This document shows, one piece after another, positions 39,645 to 47,751 of a stretch of DNA of 64,000 nt; position 1 is the stretch's first letter; every line of letters begins with the position of its first letter. The stretch lies in assembly GCF_000403785.1 (NCBI RefSeq), contig NZ_APHJ01000040.1, positions 1 through 64,000 of the forward strand. The letters run 5' to 3'. Both the position numbers and the translations under genes were made by a program. Below the pieces are notes generated by a model. The model had not been told where the DNA came from, made no database searches, and saw only the letters and a program-made list of their open reading frames with translations. Source of the stretch: Gillisia sp. CAL575. Its GTDB lineage: Bacteria; Bacteroidota; Bacteroidia; Flavobacteriales; Flavobacteriaceae.

Positions 39645-40706
39645 ATGGAAAGAAGGAATTTTATAAGAAATATTGGAAGAGGTAGTCTAGCTGTAGGATT
39701 ATCATCATTTGTTGCCCCGGTGGCATTTTCTTCGGAATTAAACACAACAGTATCAAAAGAATTAATTCCAGATCATCTTTCCGAGGGAGATACTATTGGG
39801 ATTATTAGTCCGGCTTCAAATAAATTTGAATCGGAACCTTATGAAATTGCAGTTGAAACTTTTGAAGCGATGGGTTTAAAAGTAAAACTCGGAAAGCACG
39901 TCAATGCTCATTATGGACATTTAGCCGGCACCGATGAGGAAAGGGCGGAAGATTTAAACAATATGTTTAAAGATCCAGAAGTAGATGCTATTATCGCCTT
40001 GCGAGGAGGATCTGGAGCTGCGAGGATCTTAGATAAAATAGATTACGAAAGCATATCTAAAAACCCAAAAATATTTATTGGCTATAGTGATATTACTGCA
40101 CTCCATATGGCTATCTATGCTAAAACAGGATTGGTGACTTTTCACGGACCAATGGGAATTTCAACATGGAATAGCTTCAGCTATAATATATTTAAATCAA
40201 TTCTCTTTGACAAAAATGCTTATACTTTTGAAAACACCAAAGAATTGGGAGATAACCTAATTCAGACAAAAAATCGCATTCGAACTATTACTTCTGGTAA
40301 GGCGGAAGGAATATTGCTTGGAGGAAACCTTTCTGTCCTAACCGGAATTATGGGATCTGACTACTTACCAAACTGGGAAAATAAAATCCTTTATCTGGAG
40401 GAAGTTGGAGAAAAGATATATGCCATAGATAGAATGATGTCTCAACTTAAGCTGGCTGGGGTTCTAGGTAAAATCTCAGGTTTTGTATTTGGAAAATGCA
40501 CCGATTGTGATCCTGGAGGAAGTGGTTATGGTTCGTTAACTTTAGAAGAAGTAATAGACCATTATATTAGACCCTTGAAAATTCCCGCCTATTCTGGAGC
40601 AATGTTTGGTCATGTAGATGACAATTCTACCATCCCTAATGGTATAAATGCAGCAATAGATGCAGATAAAGGAACAATTACCATGTTATCTCCTGCAGTC
40701 TCATAG
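39645..40706 (+). CDS. LD-carboxypeptidase (peptidase S66)
   Basis: S66 enzymes remove the terminal D-Ala from the tetrapeptide of recycled peptidoglycan. The 353-residue product has the family segment ALRGGSGAARILD (118-130) and the nucleophile Ser148 in IGYSDITALH. A glutamate lies in LYLEEVGEKIYAIDRM and a histidine in FGHVDDNSTIPNG. Its N-terminus begins MERRNFIRNIGRG, with a twin-arginine-like start and a hydrophobic stretch to FSSE near residue 31. Export is therefore likely, unlike the cytoplasmic E. coli LdcA. It sits 77 bases after the S13 peptidase gene. Confidence 0.9.
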   Translation: MERRNFIRNIGRGSLAVGLSSFVAPVAFSSELNTTVSKELIPDHLSEGDTIGIISPASNKFESEPYEIAVETFEAMGLKVKLGKHVNAHYGHLAGTDEERAEDLNNMFKDPEVDAIIALRGGSGAARILDKIDYESISKNPKIFIGYSDITALHMAIYAKTGLVTFHGPMGISTWNSFSYNIFKSILFDKNAYTFENTKELGDNLIQTKNRIRTITSGKAEGILLGGNLSVLTGIMGSDYLPNWENKILYLEEVGEKIYAIDRMMSQLKLAGVLGKISGFVFGKCTDCDPGGSGYGSLTLEEVIDHYIRPLKIPAYSGAMFGHVDDNSTIPNGINAAIDADKGTITMLSPAVS

Positions 40707-40768
40707 ATTCTCAATTTTCCTGATTTTATGGGACAGGAGGCTGTTTAATTTCAAAATAACTTAGAATA

Positions 40769-42295
40769 ATGAAAGATCCTAACAAGTTTATAGAACACAT
40801 TCAGCAAGGATATGCTCCAAAAGGAGAATTCATATATATGGGTGCTGCTATGTTAGACGGAAAAACCGTAGCTGAAGCACAAGTTAAGATCCCATTAAAA
40901 ACCATGAATCGGCACGGACTTATTGCCGGAGCGACAGGAACTGGAAAAACAAAAACATTACAGATATTAGCAGAGAATCTTTCAGAAAAAGGTGTTCCAG
41001 TCCTAATGATGGATATTAAAGGAGATCTCAGCGGAATTGCAAAACAATCTCCAGGACATCCAAAAATTGATGCTCGCCATCAACTTTTAAATTTTGAATT
41101 TAAACCACAAGCGTCTCCTGTGGAAATTTTAAGTCTTTCTGAACAGCCAGGAGTTAGGTTAAAAGCAACCGTTAGTGAATTTGGACCTATTCTCTTATCT
41201 CGAATTTTAGACCTTTCTGACACTCAGACTGGGATTTTAGCAGTTGTTTTTAAATATTGTGATGACAATCAATTACCTCTATTGGATCTAAAAGATCTAA
41301 AGAAAATCATTCATTATGCAACAGACGATGGGAAAGAGGAATTTGAAAAGGATTATGGCAGAATGTCTAAATCTTCTACTGGATCTATCTTAAGAAAGAT
41401 AGTTGCTCTAGAGCAACAAGATGCCGATCTCTTCTTTGGAGAACCTTCTTTTGAAGTGGAAGATCTTATGAGAACAAATATTGACGGACGCGGAATAATA
41501 AATATCATAAGACTGGACGATATTCAAGATAAACCCAAATTGTTCTCTACGTTTATGTTGAGCTTACTTGCTGAAATATATTCCACATTACCAGAAAAAG
41601 GAGACAGTGATAGACCAGAATTAGTGCTATTTATTGATGAAGCACATTTAATTTTTAAGGAAGCTTCTGATGCATTATTGGATCAAATTGAGAGTATAAT
41701 TAAACTGATACGATCTAAAGGAGTTGGTATTTATTTTGTAACCCAAAATCCAACAGATGTGCCAAAAGAAATATTGAGTCAGTTAGGTTTAAAAATTCAG
41801 CATTCATTAAGGGCATTTACCGCAAACGATAGAAAAGCAATCAAATTAACTGCTGAAAACTACCCTATTTCTGAGTATTATGATACCAAAGAAGTTTTAA
41901 CCTCGTTAGGTATTGGGGAAGCATTTATTTCTGCCTTAGACGAAAAAGGAAGACCATCTCCACTAGCTGCTACCATGATGAGAGCTCCAATGAGTAGGAT
42001 GGACATTTTAACTTCAGAAGAATTAAAAGATTTGATAGGTTCTTCTAAGTTAATTTCTAAATATAATAAAGCGATTGACCGCGAGAGTGCTTATGAATTA
42101 TTGAATAAAAAGATTGCGCAGGCAGATCAAGAAGAATCAAAACAAAAGGCGAAAGTAGAAAGAGAGAAAATTTCTAGAACAAGTTCAAGAACATCAAGAA
42201 GTTCCACTAAAACTCAAAGCGCAGTCATCAAAGTTTTAACCAGCGCTACTTTTATTAGAGGAGTAATGAGTATCTTGAACAAAGCATTTAAATAG
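40769..42295 (+). CDS. HerA-like helicase domain protein (DUF853)
   Basis: The 508-residue product is a RecA-fold ATPase of the HerA/DUF853 group. Walker A is GATGTGKT at 54-61 and Walker B is LVLFIDEAH. A sensor-like YFVTQNPTDVP segment follows. The last 80 residues are charged and Ser/Arg/Thr-rich, ending in a short hydrophobic tail. The family is widespread but its biological role is not settled; relation to DNA-pumping ATPases is by fold. It ends 16 bases before the lipoprotein gene at 42312. Confidence 0.88.
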   Translation: MKDPNKFIEHIQQGYAPKGEFIYMGAAMLDGKTVAEAQVKIPLKTMNRHGLIAGATGTGKTKTLQILAENLSEKGVPVLMMDIKGDLSGIAKQSPGHPKIDARHQLLNFEFKPQASPVEILSLSEQPGVRLKATVSEFGPILLSRILDLSDTQTGILAVVFKYCDDNQLPLLDLKDLKKIIHYATDDGKEEFEKDYGRMSKSSTGSILRKIVALEQQDADLFFGEPSFEVEDLMRTNIDGRGIINIIRLDDIQDKPKLFSTFMLSLLAEIYSTLPEKGDSDRPELVLFIDEAHLIFKEASDALLDQIESIIKLIRSKGVGIYFVTQNPTDVPKEILSQLGLKIQHSLRAFTANDRKAIKLTAENYPISEYYDTKEVLTSLGIGEAFISALDEKGRPSPLAATMMRAPMSRMDILTSEELKDLIGSSKLISKYNKAIDRESAYELLNKKIAQADQEESKQKAKVEREKISRTSSRTSRSSTKTQSAVIKVLTSATFIRGVMSILNKAFK

Positions 42296-42311
42296 AAGTC
42301 AAGAATAAAAT

Positions 42312-42866
42312 ATGAGAAGATTAAGTTTAAGTTTGTTAGCATGCATCACAATTAGTTTAATATCATGTGGTCACGATTCCGACCCATTTTTAATAGATAC
42401 TACCAGAGTAGGTTCTTTAACCAAGGAAATCAGGATAAATCAATTAGACTCTGTTTTTAGGGAAGATTCTATAGTTAGAAAAAATTCTGGAAGTGAATTT
42501 TTTAATTCAACGAGCGAAATAGAAATTTTTGATAAAGATGGAAAAGCGCTATTAATTCTAGAGCCAATTCAGCAATTTGATTCTACAAGTACTGTAGGTT
42601 ATATCCAGATCATGGATTCCAGATTTCAAACTGCAAAAGGACTCAACAATTCAAGCACCTTTGGAGAGGTAGTTAAAAACTATCAGATCTCAAGAATAGA
42701 AAACACCTTAAATTCTGCTGTTGTTTTTATAGATGAATTAAATTTATACTTAACAATAGATAAAAAGGACCTGCCTTCCAGTCTGCGCTACGATACAGAT
42801 TCCAGAATATCTGCATCGCAAATACCAGATGATGCTAAAATCAAGTATCTAATGGTGAGTTGGTAA
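42312..42866 (+). CDS. Hypothetical lipoprotein
   Basis: The 184-residue product has a lipoprotein signal with lipobox LISC (Cys20) followed by GHDSDPF. The remainder is mixed alpha/beta without a family I recognise; segments such as IEIFDKDGKALLILEP and AVVFIDELNLYLTID look globular. It is probably cotranscribed with the DUF853 gene upstream (16-base gap). The function is unknown. Confidence 0.8.
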   Translation: MRRLSLSLLACITISLISCGHDSDPFLIDTTRVGSLTKEIRINQLDSVFREDSIVRKNSGSEFFNSTSEIEIFDKDGKALLILEPIQQFDSTSTVGYIQIMDSRFQTAKGLNNSSTFGEVVKNYQISRIENTLNSAVVFIDELNLYLTIDKKDLPSSLRYDTDSRISASQIPDDAKIKYLMVSW

Positions 42867-43013
42867 CTCTTCAATTCCAAGAAATTAATAAAATAAAGCG
42901 TGTTTTAAAAGAATTATTGTGATTATTTAATGCTGAAATCTTTAGAATATGTTAATAATGTATGCATTTTCAATTCTTTAATTACCTTTACCTCCTAACC
43001 AATATTTAATATT

Positions 43014-43223
43014 ATGATTAAGATTATAGCCGTAATTATGTTAATTGGAGGCGCCATTTCTCTTGTAATGGGAGTTTTGGGAGTATTTGGAAGTGTTGCC
43101 TTAATGATGAGTCCATGGGCTCTGGCAATTTTAGGATTTGTGTTTTTTATCGCAGGTATCTCAATGCTTAAATATCGTAAGGATACAGATGAAGTTGCTG
43201 TAGAAAACAAGAAAGCAGAATAA
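43014..43223 (+). CDS. Small two-helix membrane protein
   Basis: The 69-residue product has two hydrophobic helices (about 2-22 and 30-50) and a charged C-terminal tail, RKDTDEVAVENKKAE. No family is recognised. The frame has an ATG start, ordinary codon use and an upstream TACCTTTA resembling a -7 box at 42983-42990. I think it is a real gene, though small hydrophobic frames can be spurious. Confidence 0.65.
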   Translation: MIKIIAVIMLIGGAISLVMGVLGVFGSVALMMSPWALAILGFVFFIAGISMLKYRKDTDEVAVENKKAE

Positions 43224-43281
43224 ATAAATTAGGGTAGCACAGATAATACTGAATTGAGCAACTTAATAATTGTTGAATCTT

Positions 43282-43289
43282 TATCTTTG
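43282..43289 (+). promoter_or_regulatory. rluF promoter -7 element
   Basis: TATCTTTG matches TAnnTTTG. A transcription start near 43296 excludes a longer reading frame from 43270 and supports the ATG at 43312. Confidence 0.62.
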
Positions 43290-43311
43290 CTACCCTAATC
43301 CTTTTTATACT

Positions 43312-44163
43312 ATGCAACTTACCCGAATCAATAAATATTTAAGTGAAGCCGGGTTTTGTTCCCGCAGAGAAGCAGACAAATTAATTGATCAAGGAAGAGT
43401 CACCATTAATGGTGAAGTGCCAGAGATGGGCACAAAGGTGGCTCCAGGAGACATTGTACGTGTAAATGGGAAAACCATTATCAATCAGGATGAAAAACCG
43501 ATTTATATTGCCTTTAATAAACCTGTAGGTATTGTTTGCACTACCGACTCTGGTGTAGAGAAAGACAATATTATTGACTTCATAAATTATCCAAAACGTA
43601 TTTTTCCAATTGGAAGATTAGATAAAGCCAGTGAAGGACTTATCTTTTTGACTAATGACGGAGATATTGTGAATAAAATTCTAAGAGCTAGCAATAATCA
43701 CGAAAAGGAATATGTAGTTACGGTTAACAAACCTATCTCATCTACATTTATAGACAGAATGGGTATGGGAATTTCCATTTTAGACACAGTCACTAAAAAA
43801 TGTGAAGTAGAACGTTTAGGCAATTATGATTTTAGAATTGTACTTACACAAGGTTTAAACCGGCAGATTAGGAGAATGTGTGAAGCATTAGATTATGAGG
43901 TTACCAGCCTTAAACGCGTCAGGATTATGAATGTCTTACTGGATATTCCTGTAGGAGAATGGAGAGATATTACTGAAGATGAATTAAATATCATTAATGA
44001 AATGGTAACTAATTCCATAAAGACATATAAGGCGCCAGAACCACACAAAAGAGATCCAAAATACGACGAAGAGAAGGCTGAGAAGTTTAATGCGAAAAAC
44101 GCGACATCTAAGGAATCTCCCACATTTTCAGGAAAATCAAAATCTCGCAGGAGTAAATCTTAA
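43312..44163 (+). CDS. rluF: 23S rRNA pseudouridine synthase RluF-like
   Basis: The 283-residue enzyme belongs to the RsuA/RluB/E/F group, and its N-terminus is most like RluF, which modifies U2604 of 23S rRNA. An S4 RNA-binding domain covers about 1-60 ([20 protein letters not shown]). The catalytic aspartate is Asp104 in [12 protein letters not shown]. Further signatures are [12 protein letters not shown] and LKRVRIMNV. The last 50 residues are a Lys/Ser-rich basic tail. The exact target base is inferred. Confidence 0.9.
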   Translation: MQLTRINKYLSEAGFCSRREADKLIDQGRVTINGEVPEMGTKVAPGDIVRVNGKTIINQDEKPIYIAFNKPVGIVCTTDSGVEKDNIIDFINYPKRIFPIGRLDKASEGLIFLTNDGDIVNKILRASNNHEKEYVVTVNKPISSTFIDRMGMGISILDTVTKKCEVERLGNYDFRIVLTQGLNRQIRRMCEALDYEVTSLKRVRIMNVLLDIPVGEWRDITEDELNIINEMVTNSIKTYKAPEPHKRDPKYDEEKAEKFNAKNATSKESPTFSGKSKSRRSKS

Positions 44164-44225
44164 CACATAATTAGCTGAGTTGAGACTGTTTGTTTAAACA
44201 GAACTTTCTATTTTTAGGATAAAAA

Positions 44226-44471
44226 ATGGGAACTTCAAACAGTCGAATCAAGAATGAGGCTCAATATGAAGCTTTAAGAGATAAAGGTTATAGTGAGGAG
44301 AAATCTGCTAGAATTGCAAATACCCCAAACTCTGGAGAAAAAGGCGGCAAAGCGAAAGACTACGAAAACAGAACTAAATCTGAATTGTACAGTCAAGCCA
44401 AAAAAGTTGGTATTCCCAGGAGATCAAAGATGTCCAAATCTGAATTAATTAACACATTACGAAATAATTAA
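44226..44471 (+). CDS. DUF7218 / Rho N-terminal-like small protein
   Basis: The 81-residue basic protein begins GTSNSRIKNEAQYEALRDKG and includes YSEEKSARIANTP. It ends with a segment (TKSELYSQAKKVGIPRRSKM, then SKSELINTLR) that resembles the nucleic-acid-binding SAP/Rho-N fold. I recall this as the DUF7218 family. It is four bases upstream of the VOC gene and is probably in the same operon. The function is unknown. Confidence 0.75.
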   Translation: MGTSNSRIKNEAQYEALRDKGYSEEKSARIANTPNSGEKGGKAKDYENRTKSELYSQAKKVGIPRRSKMSKSELINTLRNN

Positions 44472-44474
44472 ATT

Positions 44475-44900
44475 ATGGGAAAAATTCAACCTTTTCATTT
44501 AGCAATTCCTGTTACAACTTTAGAAGAAAACAGAATTTTTTATAGAGAAATCTTAGGATGTGAGGAAGGTAGAAGTAGTGATCATTGGGTAGACTTCAAC
44601 TTTTTTGGACACCAATTAGTGTTGCATGTGCAAGAACCTCAACCCAAACCGATAGGGAAAGGCAATCCTGTAGATGGAAAGGACGTTCCAATTCCACATT
44701 TTGGGGTTGTATTAGAATGGGAAGACTTTCAAAATTTTGCTGAAAAGTTGAAAAGTAATAACATTAAATTTGTTATCGAACCCTACATTCGATTTGAAGG
44801 AAAAACGGGAGAACAGGCAACCATGTTTTTTAAGGATCCCTCAGGAAACGCATTGGAGTTTAAAGCCTTTAAAAATATTGATCAGCTATTTGCGAAATAA
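44475..44900 (+). CDS. VOC family protein (glyoxalase/dioxygenase fold)
   Basis: The 141-residue product has the paired beta-alpha-beta-beta-beta modules of the vicinal oxygen chelate fold. The first starts FHLAIPVTTLEENRIFYREI and the second HFGVVLEWEDFQNF. The C-terminal FKDPSGNALEFKAF carries the usual metal-binding glutamate. Candidate metal ligands are His8, the HF histidine and this glutamate. Substrate is unknown; members include glyoxalases and ring-cleaving dioxygenases. Confidence 0.88.
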   Translation: MGKIQPFHLAIPVTTLEENRIFYREILGCEEGRSSDHWVDFNFFGHQLVLHVQEPQPKPIGKGNPVDGKDVPIPHFGVVLEWEDFQNFAEKLKSNNIKFVIEPYIRFEGKTGEQATMFFKDPSGNALEFKAFKNIDQLFAK

Positions 44901-44909
44901 AAATTATTT

Positions 44910-45929
44910 ATGAAAAAATTAAGTCCTTCTCTAGTACGACAAGTTTTCGTACTTCTACTTATTGCTTTTTTGGGAATCTTAATTTTTAAAGAAATAATTC
45001 CTTATTTATCTGGAATACTTGGTGCAGTTACCCTTTATGTGCTTATGCGTAAGTGGATGAATAAATTGGTGGCTCGAGGCTGGAAGAAGGCTTATGCTGC
45101 AGCTTTATTAATGATAGGATCGTTCATTGGAATTCTAATACCTATTGCCCTTATAGTTATAATGCTAACTTCTAAAATAGGAAAAGCAGTTGCAAATTCA
45201 GAAAAGGTGGTAATTGCCCTAAAGGATCAAATTAGTAGAACCGAAAACTATATTGGCTACAGCATTAGCAATAATATTGATAGTGAATCTATAACCAGCT
45301 GGGTTTCTACAAATCTTCAAAGTTTTGCTGGAGGAACGTTCAATGCCTTTATAGCAATCGGGATTATGTATTTTATGCTTTACTATATGTTAATTAGTAG
45401 AGAAAAAATGAAGGATATTCTGGAGTCATATATTCCTTTAGCTTCAGAAAACATTCAACTAATAGGAAAGGAGAGCGATCTTTCTGTAAGATCCAATGCC
45501 CTAGGAATTCCTTTGGTTGCACTTATCCAAGGAGTTATAGCATTAGTAGGGTATTTAATATTTGGTGTTCCAGATCCTTTTTTCTGGTTTGTTATAACAG
45601 CGGTAGGTTCCATGATTCCGTTTATAGGAACTGCAATTGGAATTATTCCAGTTACCATCTTACTGTTCTCACAAGGAATGGAATGGCAGGCAATTGCTAT
45701 TTTGATTTATGGAGTGGTAGTAGTTGGCTCCACAGATAATTTAGTAAGATTATATATTTTAGAAAAATTATCAAGTGTGCATCCATTGATCACTTTATTT
45801 GGAGTTGTGGTAGGTGTTCCATTATTTGGATTTATCGGCTTAATTTTTGGTCCCTTACTAATCTCTTTATTTTTACTCATTTTAAAAATTTACAAAACCG
45901 AATACAGTAATATTAACGATAACTTATAA
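44910..45929 (+). CDS. AI-2E family transporter
   Basis: The 339-residue integral membrane protein has about seven or eight helices. It carries the family pattern of an early PYLSGILGAVTLYVLMRKW segment and a C-terminal PLITLFGVVVGVPLFGFIGL followed by IFGPLL. Members export diverse small solutes; one E. coli member was linked to autoinducer-2, and others are ion antiporters, so the name does not fix the substrate. It lies nine bases after the VOC gene and eight before the YkvA gene. Confidence 0.9.
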   Translation: MKKLSPSLVRQVFVLLLIAFLGILIFKEIIPYLSGILGAVTLYVLMRKWMNKLVARGWKKAYAAALLMIGSFIGILIPIALIVIMLTSKIGKAVANSEKVVIALKDQISRTENYIGYSISNNIDSESITSWVSTNLQSFAGGTFNAFIAIGIMYFMLYYMLISREKMKDILESYIPLASENIQLIGKESDLSVRSNALGIPLVALIQGVIALVGYLIFGVPDPFFWFVITAVGSMIPFIGTAIGIIPVTILLFSQGMEWQAIAILIYGVVVVGSTDNLVRLYILEKLSSVHPLITLFGVVVGVPLFGFIGLIFGPLLISLFLLILKIYKTEYSNINDNL

Positions 45930-45937
45930 AACGAATT

Positions 45938-46345
45938 ATGAAAAATATATTTAGTAAGAAAATAGAAGACATCGAAGAGGAATACATGAAAGATGAGATC
46001 GTGAAGATCAAAGAAGATGATGTAGAAGTGGTAATGGATAAAGAGGAAGACATTTCCAAAAAAATTGCCAGTACCAATATGTTAGAAAAATATACAGAAT
46101 TGGGTAAAGTAATGTTTGGGATGCTTAAAGATTATAGAAAAGGAATCTATACAAATGTGCCATGGTTTACAATTGCCTCAATAGCATTCGGATTTTTATA
46201 TGTATTAAATCCTTTGGATATTATACCAGATTTCATTCCCGGACTTGGATATATTGATGATTTAGCTGTTCTTTCGTTTGGTTTACGATTTATTGAGACA
46301 GATCTTCATAATTATCTTGATTGGAAACTAGAATCTGAAGCTTAA
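45938..46345 (+). CDS. YkvA family protein (DUF1232)
   Basis: The 135-residue product has a charged N-terminus and a DUF1232 domain near residues 65-115 (YRKGIYTNVPWFTIASIAFG). The LYVLNPLDIIPDFIPGLGYI segment with DDLAV that follows is the family hallmark. It is membrane-associated, of unknown function, and the last gene of the run that starts at 44226. Confidence 0.9.
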   Translation: MKNIFSKKIEDIEEEYMKDEIVKIKEDDVEVVMDKEEDISKKIASTNMLEKYTELGKVMFGMLKDYRKGIYTNVPWFTIASIAFGFLYVLNPLDIIPDFIPGLGYIDDLAVLSFGLRFIETDLHNYLDWKLESEA

Positions 46346-46355
46346 GAAAGCATTT

Positions 46356-46393
46356 AAAAAAAAAGAGCAATCCAAGGATTGCTCTTTTTTTTT
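46356..46393. terminator. Bidirectional terminator between ykvA and folD
   Basis: A 9-bp GC-containing core, GAGCAATCC, is flanked by nine A and nine T to make an 18-bp stem with a 2-base loop. It lies between convergent genes and can act for both. Confidence 0.9.
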
Positions 46394-46412
46394 AATCTGT
46401 ATATAATATGCT

Positions 46413-47294
46413 CTACTGCACTCTATGGTTATCTCTAGCTAATAAAGTGTTCTTAAGCAACATCGCAATTGTCATTGGACCAACTCCACCCGGAACAGGA
46501 GTTATAAAAGATGCTTTTTTACTTACATTTTCAAAATCTACATCCCCTGTAATTCTATATCCTCTTGGAGCGTCTTCGTCTAATACTCTAGTGATTCCTA
46601 CATCTATAATAACAACATCATCTTTTACCATTTCAGCTTTCAAAAATCCTGGATTACCTAAGGCGGTAATAATAATATCTGCTTGTGAAGTGATCTGGGT
46701 GATATTCTTTGTATAACTATGTGTCACAGTAACGGTGGAGTTCCCTGGGAATCCCTTTCTTCCCATCAAAATACTCATAGGTCTACCTACAATATGACTA
46801 CGACCAATTACAACAGTATGTTTTCCTTTTGTTTCAACTTTATATCGTTCCAACAACTCTAAAATTCCATAAGGAGTAGCAGGAATAAAACTACTCATAT
46901 CCAATGCCATCTTCCCAAAATTTGTAGGATGGAACCCATCTACATCTTTATCTGGATTTACAGTAAGTAATACTTTTTGAGTATCAATTTGTTCTGGAAG
47001 TGGTAATTGAACAATGAAACCGTCAATATCTGGATTCTCATTTAATTCCTTAATCTTTTTTAGAAGTTCTGTTTCACTAATCGTACTGGATAACTTTACT
47101 AAAGTAGATTCAAAACCAACACGTTCGCAAGCTTTTACTTTACTATTTACATAGGTTAAACTTGCACCATCATTCCCAACAATAATTGCCGCTAGATGTG
47201 GCACTTTCTCTCCTCGATCCTTCATTTGCTGAACTTCTACAGCAATTTCATCCTTAATTTCGTTACTAACTTTTTTTCCGTCGAGAATTGTCAT
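46413..47294 (-). CDS. folD: Methylenetetrahydrofolate dehydrogenase/cyclohydrolase FolD
   Basis: FolD interconverts methylene-, methenyl- and formyl-tetrahydrofolate in one-carbon metabolism. The 293-residue product has the catalytic lysine in LTYVNSKVKACE, and GFIVQLPLPEQI. The Rossmann segment VVIGRSHIVGRPMS and the C-terminal ITPVPGGVGPMTIAMLL complete the signature. The next gene upstream on this strand is the broken four-helix-bundle gene. Confidence 0.97.
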   Translation of the reverse strand: MTILDGKKVSNEIKDEIAVEVQQMKDRGEKVPHLAAIIVGNDGASLTYVNSKVKACERVGFESTLVKLSSTISETELLKKIKELNENPDIDGFIVQLPLPEQIDTQKVLLTVNPDKDVDGFHPTNFGKMALDMSSFIPATPYGILELLERYKVETKGKHTVVIGRSHIVGRPMSILMGRKGFPGNSTVTVTHSYTKNITQITSQADIIITALGNPGFLKAEMVKDDVVIIDVGITRVLDEDAPRGYRITGDVDFENVSKKASFITPVPGGVGPMTIAMLLKNTLLARDNHRVQ

Positions 47295-47311
47295 ATTTTT
47301 AGTATTCAGCT

Positions 47312-47331
47312 AGCAGTTGCAGTTGGCAGTT
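47312..47331 (+). repeat. Left imperfect terminal repeat of a four-helix-bundle cassette
   Basis: The 20-base sequence is built of GCAGTT-like units. It matches 15 of 20 positions with the reverse complement of 47725-47744. The repeat ends next to the stop codon of the broken gene. Confidence 0.55.
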
Positions 47332-47332
47332 A

Positions 47333-47701
47333 TTATGCCTTAACTCCAAATTTACTAGGATTATTAATCATAAAATTGAGAAGCTTTCCTACTTCTTCAC
47401 TTTTTGCATTGAAATCTTTACATTCTAAATTTGTAATATATCCACACTCATTAGCAAATTGCAACCAACAATGTGTTTCTGAATTTTCAGAATCACTATC
47501 ACTTAATTTACTTCTGAAGTGATTAGGGTAACTTCTTTTCCTGTATGCTTCAGCTATATTAGAACAAACCGATCGGGAACTTCTTCTTATATGGTCGGTC
47601 AAACTATAAGTCTCCTCTTTTGGGAATTTTTTCTAAATTACAAAAATTCTCATGGCAAGCTCAAAGGCAATTTCGTAAGACTTCAAAGATTTAAAATCCA
47701 T
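47333..47701 (-). pseudogene. Four-helix-bundle protein (S23/IVP family) with an in-frame amber stop
   Basis: Read from the ATG at 47701, this frame gives MDFKSLKSYEIAFELAMRIF and then VI, a TAG at 47635-47633, and KKFPKEETYSLTDHIRRSSR onwards to the stop at 47333. Without the TAG the product would be 122 residues, the family's normal length. The segment DHIRRSSRSVCSNIAEAYRK is its hallmark. The family was first found in intervening sequences of 23S rRNA genes and is now known as a small, often mobile, gene of unknown role. A TTG restart at 47602 could give an 89-residue protein lacking helix 1. It lies between folD and ffh, flanked by imperfect inverted repeats. Confidence 0.82.
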
Positions 47702-47724
47702 TTTTTAAAATTTCTAAAAACTGT

Positions 47725-47744
47725 GACTGCTAACTGAGACTGCC
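47725..47744 (-). repeat. Right imperfect terminal repeat of the cassette
   Basis: The sequence GACTGCTAACTGAGACTGCC is, in inverted orientation, 15 of 20 identical to 47312-47331. The mismatches fall between conserved GCAGT and CAGTT units. Confidence 0.55.
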
Positions 47745-47751
47745 TACTGTA

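Noticed and set aside
47333-47602. Treating the four-helix-bundle gene as an intact 89-residue gene
   Set aside because: The same frame continues upstream past a single TAG and codes for the missing first helix from an ATG at 47701, so it is better read as a broken full-length gene.
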